A stretch of DNA of 64,000 nt from the NCBI GenBank assembly GCA_018268395.1, contig JAFDWQ010000001.1, positions 394,230 through 458,229 on the forward strand. The letters are read 5' to 3'. How positions within the stretch are numbered: the first letter of the stretch is position 1; every line of letters starts with the position of its first letter. This document shows, piece after piece, positions 59,040-64,000 of this stretch. Both the position numbers and the translations under genes were made by a program. This stretch comes from Armatimonadota bacterium (GTDB taxonomy: Bacteria; Armatimonadota; Fimbriimonadia; Fimbriimonadales; Fimbriimonadaceae). The notes under the pieces are model-generated. The model was not told the DNA's origin, did not search any database, and saw nothing but the letters and a program-made list of their open reading frames with translations.

Positions 59040-59315
59040 CTATCCCTTGCGCCACTTGCCGGGCCAGGGCCGGAAAAGGCCACGTTTCTCGCTCCTCGGG
59101 GTCTGGAGCTGTTCGATGAGGCCGGCGACCCTCTCTAACTGGAGGCCCCACTCGAGAAAGCCCGTCAAACGCAGCTTCGCCGCGAGGTCCCAAAGGACGC
59201 TCACGTAACGTTTGAGGGCTTCGACCACGGAGGCTTGAGAGGCGTTGTGTTCAGGCATCGTTTCAAAGACCGACGCCGTTCTTGCACCGCAGATTCCCGG
59301 ATTTTTGAAAGACAA
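59040..59315 (-). CDS. Small hypothetical helical protein
   Basis: Up to 91 residues, amphipathic helices (SQASVVEALKRYVSVLWDLAAKL, split near residue 45) and a basic tail (RPWPGKWRKG). No domain recognised. It precedes the DinB-type gene on the minus strand by about 30 bases, so the two may be cotranscribed. An inner ATG at 59258 is an alternative start. Divergent from the lipoprotein gene at 59365. Confidence 0.5.
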   Translation of the reverse strand: MSFKNPGICGARTASVFETMPEHNASQASVVEALKRYVSVLWDLAAKLRLTGFLEWGLQLERVAGLIEQLQTPRSEKRGLFRPWPGKWRKG

Positions 59316-59364
59316 GGGACGAAGTGACCGTCGTCGCCGCGAAAGGCCAAGCTACACTGCGGCT

Positions 59365-59919
59365 ATGAAAGGGTGGAACCTGATCTTCGTCATCGCTATG
59401 CTGGCCTTGTCCGGTTGTGGCGCCGGGGCCGGAGACAACGTTACGGTCCAGGACGCCCAGGGCAACAAAGTCACGACCGATCGCGACGGAGGCAAAGTCA
59501 CGGTCGAAGGGGCAAAGGGTGAAAAGGCGACCTTCGAATCGGACGGAAAGGGTGGAGGCACCGTGACGAGCACGACGCCCGAAGGGAGGCAGTCGATGAC
59601 TTCAGGGACGTCGTTCCCGGAATCGGAGCTCGGTCTTCCGTTCTATCCGGGGTCGACGGAGAAGCCTGAGGGAAGTTTTAAGTCGGAGTCACCGACCGGA
59701 TCGAGCCATATGTCCGTCCGTTCGACCAAGGACGAACAGGCTAAGGTCGCGGCGTTCTATAAGTCCAAGTTAAAGGATCCGACCTCGGTGTCGACCAATG
59801 GGAACGAAATGTTGACGGGCAAGTTACCGGACGGTTCGAACGTACAGAACACGGCGACCCGCGAGGAGGGACAGTCGGAGACGACCATCGGCGTCCTCGT
59901 CGTCCGCGAAAAGCACTGA
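59365..59919 (+). CDS. Lipoprotein, unknown function
   Basis: 184 residues with a lipoprotein signal (IFVIAMLALSGCGAG), then a stretch of short beta-repeats (VTVQDAQGNKVTTDRDGGKV, VTVEGAKGEKATFESDGKGG) and a C-terminal domain with LPFYPGSTEK and VAAFYKSKLKDPT. The latter two phrases occur in lipoproteins of unknown function that have a FYP and FYKSKL pattern. TACACT ends 6 nt before the ATG. It stands alone. Confidence 0.85.
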   Translation: MKGWNLIFVIAMLALSGCGAGAGDNVTVQDAQGNKVTTDRDGGKVTVEGAKGEKATFESDGKGGGTVTSTTPEGRQSMTSGTSFPESELGLPFYPGSTEKPEGSFKSESPTGSSHMSVRSTKDEQAKVAAFYKSKLKDPTSVSTNGNEMLTGKLPDGSNVQNTATREEGQSETTIGVLVVREKH

Positions 59920-59993
59920 GGTCCTGCTCCGCTCTTACGTTCGACGCTCCGTCACCGATCCGTCTCTTGCGCCTTCGCGCGTGAAGGACGCCA

Positions 59994-60284
59994 ATGTCGA
60001 TCAGCATTAAGCCGAACCTGTTCGTCCGGATCGAGCAGCTCGAAGGCGAAAACGCGCCGCGCCCGCTACCGTTGAGCAGCGGTTTTTCCGTCGGCCGCGC
60101 CTACGAGGTGCTCGGGATCCATGCGCCGTCCGAATCGTCCGAAGCCTTCTTGATCCTGAAGAACGACCGTGACGAGATCTGGTTCGTCTCGAACCGCCAC
60201 GTCCGCATCGTCGAGCATCGGCCGGTGAGACACGTCCCTCAGAACAGCGTCCATCGCGACGGCGTCGCCAGACCGTCGCGCTGA
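59994..60284 (+). CDS. Small hypothetical protein
   Basis: 96 residues with beta-strand content (FLILKNDRDEIWFVSNRHVRIVE). GAAGGA lies upstream of the ATG. A recognisable domain is lacking; the middle has a possible small beta-barrel. It ends 20 bases before the ferredoxin-like gene on the same strand. The basic C-terminal tail looks poorly structured. Reality is probable from the ribosome site and composition. Confidence 0.62.
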   Translation: MSISIKPNLFVRIEQLEGENAPRPLPLSSGFSVGRAYEVLGIHAPSESSEAFLILKNDRDEIWFVSNRHVRIVEHRPVRHVPQNSVHRDGVARPSR

Positions 60285-60304
60285 ACACCGGGTAAACCCT
60301 CGCG

Positions 60305-60550
60305 ATGGACGGGCACAAGGAGTACACGAGAGACGGAGTGACGGTGGTCTGGAAGCCAGAGTTGTGCCGCCATTCGGGTCTCTGCGCCCGCGGGTTGCCG
60401 GACGTGTTCGATCCCAAGCGCCGTCCATGGATCGACATGGACATGGCCGACGTCCGACAGATCGTCGAGCAAGTGACCCGGTGCCCTTCGGGCGCGCTGA
60501 GCATCCGGGCCGAGGACGAGGACGGCCTGTGCGTCCGTCGCCAACTCTAG
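60305..60550 (+). CDS. YjdI-like divergent [4Fe-4S] mono-cluster protein
   Basis: 81 residues. WKPELCRHSGLCARGLPDVFD (the segment carries Cys21 and Cys27 with His23) and CPSGALSIR (Cys60) match the Fer4_19/YjdI family, small proteins expected to bind one 4Fe-4S cluster; Cys76 may be the fourth ligand. Probably a small cytosolic electron carrier or Fe-S protein. TAAACC ends 6 nt before the ATG. No adjacent redox enzyme is apparent. Confidence 0.88.
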   Translation: MDGHKEYTRDGVTVVWKPELCRHSGLCARGLPDVFDPKRRPWIDMDMADVRQIVEQVTRCPSGALSIRAEDEDGLCVRRQL

Positions 60551-60614
60551 ATCTTGAGAGTCCTGTGACCGGTGCGCTTCCTCGTGCCCGCCGTCCGTCC
60601 TAACGCTCGACGAA

Positions 60615-60971
60615 ATGTACGAACGCAGGTCGATGCCGCTTCTTCCCTGGTCGAAGTTCAGACGGCGGGTCGCGCGCCACGCCTTGATCGCTTCGACCAT
60701 GATTTTGGCCGCGCTCGGGATCGGGATCCTCGGCTATCACTTCGTAGGGAGCCTCGGATGGATCGACTCCTTGCTCGAGGCGTCGATGATCCTCGGTGGG
60801 ATGGGGCCTGTTTCACCGCCCCGTTCCGACGCGGCCAAGGTCTTCGCGTCTTTCTATGCGCTGTTCTCAGGACTGATGTTCATCGGCATCGCCGGCGTCA
60901 TCGTCGCCCCCATTGCCCACAGGATCCTCCACCGCTTCCATCTGGAGGACGTCCAAGAAGGGGACGCCTGA
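60615..60971 (+). CDS. Small two- to three-span membrane protein
   Basis: 118 residues with two hydrophobic segments (about 25-48 and 83-105) and a middle half-span (SLLEASMILGGMGPVSPPR) that resembles a conserved re-entrant segment of a widespread hypothetical family. Basic ends (FRRRVARH; HRILHRFHLE). It has some likeness to channel subunits but lacks a selectivity filter. Function unknown. No operon partner. Confidence 0.78.
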   Translation: MYERRSMPLLPWSKFRRRVARHALIASTMILAALGIGILGYHFVGSLGWIDSLLEASMILGGMGPVSPPRSDAAKVFASFYALFSGLMFIGIAGVIVAPIAHRILHRFHLEDVQEGDA

Positions 60972-61128
60972 CAACGGCCGTCCAGGGCTCTCGGCCGACG
61001 GCGGGCCTTCAAGCCGGTTCCTTACCGTTCTCGGCTAGAACGTCCGAAGGTCGGTCGGCTTCGACGTGCTAGCAGACCCAGACTTTCGGCTCGTCCGTGC
61101 GTAACAAGAGGCCATAGAGAGCCATCGC

Positions 61129-62010
61129 TCATTCGGCAACGGTGCCGACCAGGGTCACCGTTCCGCCCGCACCGACCGACCTGACGCGTGGGCCTTCGTT
61201 GCTGTTGCCGACCGTTCTGCTTTCCAAGAGAAAGACCGTTTTGCCGTGGCAGGCGACCCCCGTCGTCGCCCATCCGCCCTCGCTCTTCGACACGACCGTT
61301 TGCCGTCCGTCTCGGGCGATACGGACGACCCGCCCTATCGAAGGGACAGCCGCGTACAGCGAACCGTCACTCCCGACAGTGAGGCTCCAGACGTTCGGTC
61401 GGCCACGGTCGTCAGCATAGAGCTTGTCGCTCACCGTGCCTCCGATCTGGGCATGGAGACGAAGCACGCCGTCCCGGCCCGCCTTCAGGATCCTTGCGCC
61501 GTCGGACGCATAGAGATCGCCGTCAGGGCCCCATGCCAACGCCCGCACCTGCCCTAAAGCGCCAAGCTTGCCTTCGGGCGAGCCTGACCCACGGAAAAGG
61601 CTGGTCCGCCCGCCCCGGTCTGTCACGAGAACGCCCTTCTCCTGATGGACAAGTGAGCCCTCTTTGTCCACCAGGAAGACGCCATGGAGCGCGTCCACCG
61701 AACTTGTGACGGCACGGTCATAACGGCCGTCCGGTTTGAGACGGTGGACGGAACTCCTCCACGCCCCGCCGGATTCGTGAAGGGTCTCGGCATAGAGTCT
61801 CCCGTCGAGTCCCTTCGTGACCCAATGACAGTGAAACCGGTCGACGAGCTTCTTCGGCTTGACGCCGGCTTCAAATCTCCAGATCCCGTTGTGGAGAGCG
61901 TCGCCGGTCAGGACGGACGTCGCCGAAAGCGCGACGATCCCGTTTCCGGGATGGGCACCAGCGAACAGGGCTGATCCGGCCAAGACGGTGACGAAGGACG
62001 CTTTCAGCAT
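61129..62010 (-). CDS. Exported NHL/SMP-30-like beta-propeller protein
   Basis: 293 residues from ATG 62010, giving a signal peptide (FVTVLAGSALFAGA). Repeated blades (LDGRLYAETLHES, GPDGDLYASDGARILKAGRDG, GSDGSLYAAVPSIGRVVRI) resemble NHL/SMP-30 propellers. No catalytic metal residues are obvious. It may be a carbohydrate-related or signalling propeller outside the cytosol. A longer reading to 62229 adds a basic, unrelated start and is rejected. Confidence 0.82.
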   Translation of the reverse strand: MLKASFVTVLAGSALFAGAHPGNGIVALSATSVLTGDALHNGIWRFEAGVKPKKLVDRFHCHWVTKGLDGRLYAETLHESGGAWRSSVHRLKPDGRYDRAVTSSVDALHGVFLVDKEGSLVHQEKGVLVTDRGGRTSLFRGSGSPEGKLGALGQVRALAWGPDGDLYASDGARILKAGRDGVLRLHAQIGGTVSDKLYADDRGRPNVWSLTVGSDGSLYAAVPSIGRVVRIARDGRQTVVSKSEGGWATTGVACHGKTVFLLESRTVGNSNEGPRVRSVGAGGTVTLVGTVAE

Positions 62011-62057
62011 GGTGGTTTTCAGGGAACGATGCGGGCGCCGCCGCCGGTTCCCAGACT

Positions 62058-62288
62058 TCAACCCGCTTCGTAATTGTGATAGAACCACAGCTCGCCAAGG
62101 GCCCACGCGACGGCACCGGACACCATCAGCCACCCGGCGAGCGCTTTCCCGCCGTAGACCAAGCACCAGAGTCCACCGATGAAGACAGCGACGACCGCGA
62201 CGATGCGGACGGGCCTGTGGGCCAGCCATGACGCGCCTTCGAGCAGGTTGAGGGCGTTCGCAGCGGCTTCCAGGATGCTCAGCGGCAT
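62058..62288 (-). CDS. Small integral membrane protein
   Basis: 76 residues from ATG 62288 with two hydrophobic spans (IVAVVAVFIGGLWCLVYGG and GWLMVSGAVAWALGELWFYH); an ATG at 62315 would add nine residues. Not recognised. It precedes the NHL gene on the same strand, 47 bases before it. Confidence 0.7.
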   Translation of the reverse strand: MPLSILEAAANALNLLEGASWLAHRPVRIVAVVAVFIGGLWCLVYGGKALAGWLMVSGAVAWALGELWFYHNYEAG

Positions 62289-62397
62289 GTCAGGTTTACG
62301 GAACGGGCCGTCCACGGTTCCAGCGACCTAAGGCTCCTCCAGTCGTTTCACTCACTCCCTTGTTCACTCCCCGCCGCGCTACAATAGGTTCACCGCC

Positions 62398-63948
<1,551 letters not shown>

Positions 63949-63949
63949 G

Positions 63950-64000
63950 CCCCCTCCTCGTGTGAAGGCGATGGTTCGTGCGCCGAACATGAGGAGGGGG
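63950..64000 (+). terminator. Inverted repeat after DUF1501, probable terminator
   Basis: Arms CCCCCTCCTCGTGT (63950-63963) and ACATGAGGAGGGGG (63987-64000) pair with one wobble; an inner GTTCG/CGAAC hairpin fills the centre. The window ends at its last base, so a T-run cannot be judged. Confidence 0.55.

Overview
The window is high-GC bacterial chromosome, densely packed with short intergenic gaps. Several features point to Armatimonadota, most likely a Fimbriimonadia-type organism. These are a pilin-like DUF1559 protein with the FTLIELLVVIAIIAILASIL leader (47134-47859), a PEP-CTERM protein, a GH106 rhamnosidase-like enzyme, a GH20 enzyme with a PA14 domain, and paired PSCyt1/DUF1549/DUF1553 and DUF1501 proteins. 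The phylum call is inference from gene content. I saw no rRNA, tRNA, CRISPR array or prophage.

Layout. 1-2.1 kb: 5-oxoprolinase genes pxpBAC, divergent from dut. 2.1-7.3 kb: a zinc-ribbon/TPR membrane protein, an NPCBM metalloprotease, two secreted proteins and a DUF1232 protein. 7.4-11.3 kb: a hybrid histidine kinase with a FixL-like PAS domain, a REC/HD-GYP protein and a methyltransferase. 11.5-14.8 kb: GH106. 14.8-19.7 kb: a secreted beta-propeller gene split by a complete IS1595-type element (16328-18863) with 23-bp terminal inverted repeats and an 8-bp target duplication. Removing the element and one duplication copy restores a 776-codon frame. The element carries passenger genes, one with a HEPN-like RxxxxH motif. 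19.9-26.3 kb: mutS, then a TetR/EmrA/EmrB-type efflux operon. 26.3-30 kb: a barrel protein, two redoxins sharing a C-terminal SGCS motif, and a dihaem cytochrome. 30.1-34.4 kb: glnA behind a 15-bp inverted repeat, a cytosolic copper-storage-like protein, and GH20. 34.5-41.5 kb: a Gly/Thr-repeat lipoprotein, speD behind a roughly 225-nt leader, a PhnP-like hydrolase, a FliA/WhiG-type sigma factor, a SurA-like lipoprotein and speE. 41.6-50.2 kb: a propeller protein, an HTH regulator, an M28 peptidase, a DUF3386-like protein, surface proteins, an aberrant DtxR-family regulator, and cysE-cysK. 50.3-64 kb: a DEAD-box helicase, DUF2071, a BNR protein/MoaD/MoeB-rhodanese locus, the PSCyt1/DUF1549/DUF1553 protein, small proteins, a YjdI-like ferredoxin and DUF1501.

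How the genes work together. speD and speE make a polyamine branch. cysE and cysK make cysteine from serine. The kinase and HD-GYP protein form a probable gas or redox to c-di-GMP signalling pair. MoaD and MoeB-rhodanese are a sulfur-carrier pair. 

A recurring regulatory theme is a -10-like hexamer (T/C-A-N-N-N-T) only 5-8 nt before the start codon of more than a dozen genes on both strands. This suggests that leaderless transcripts are common here, and it was used to choose several starts.
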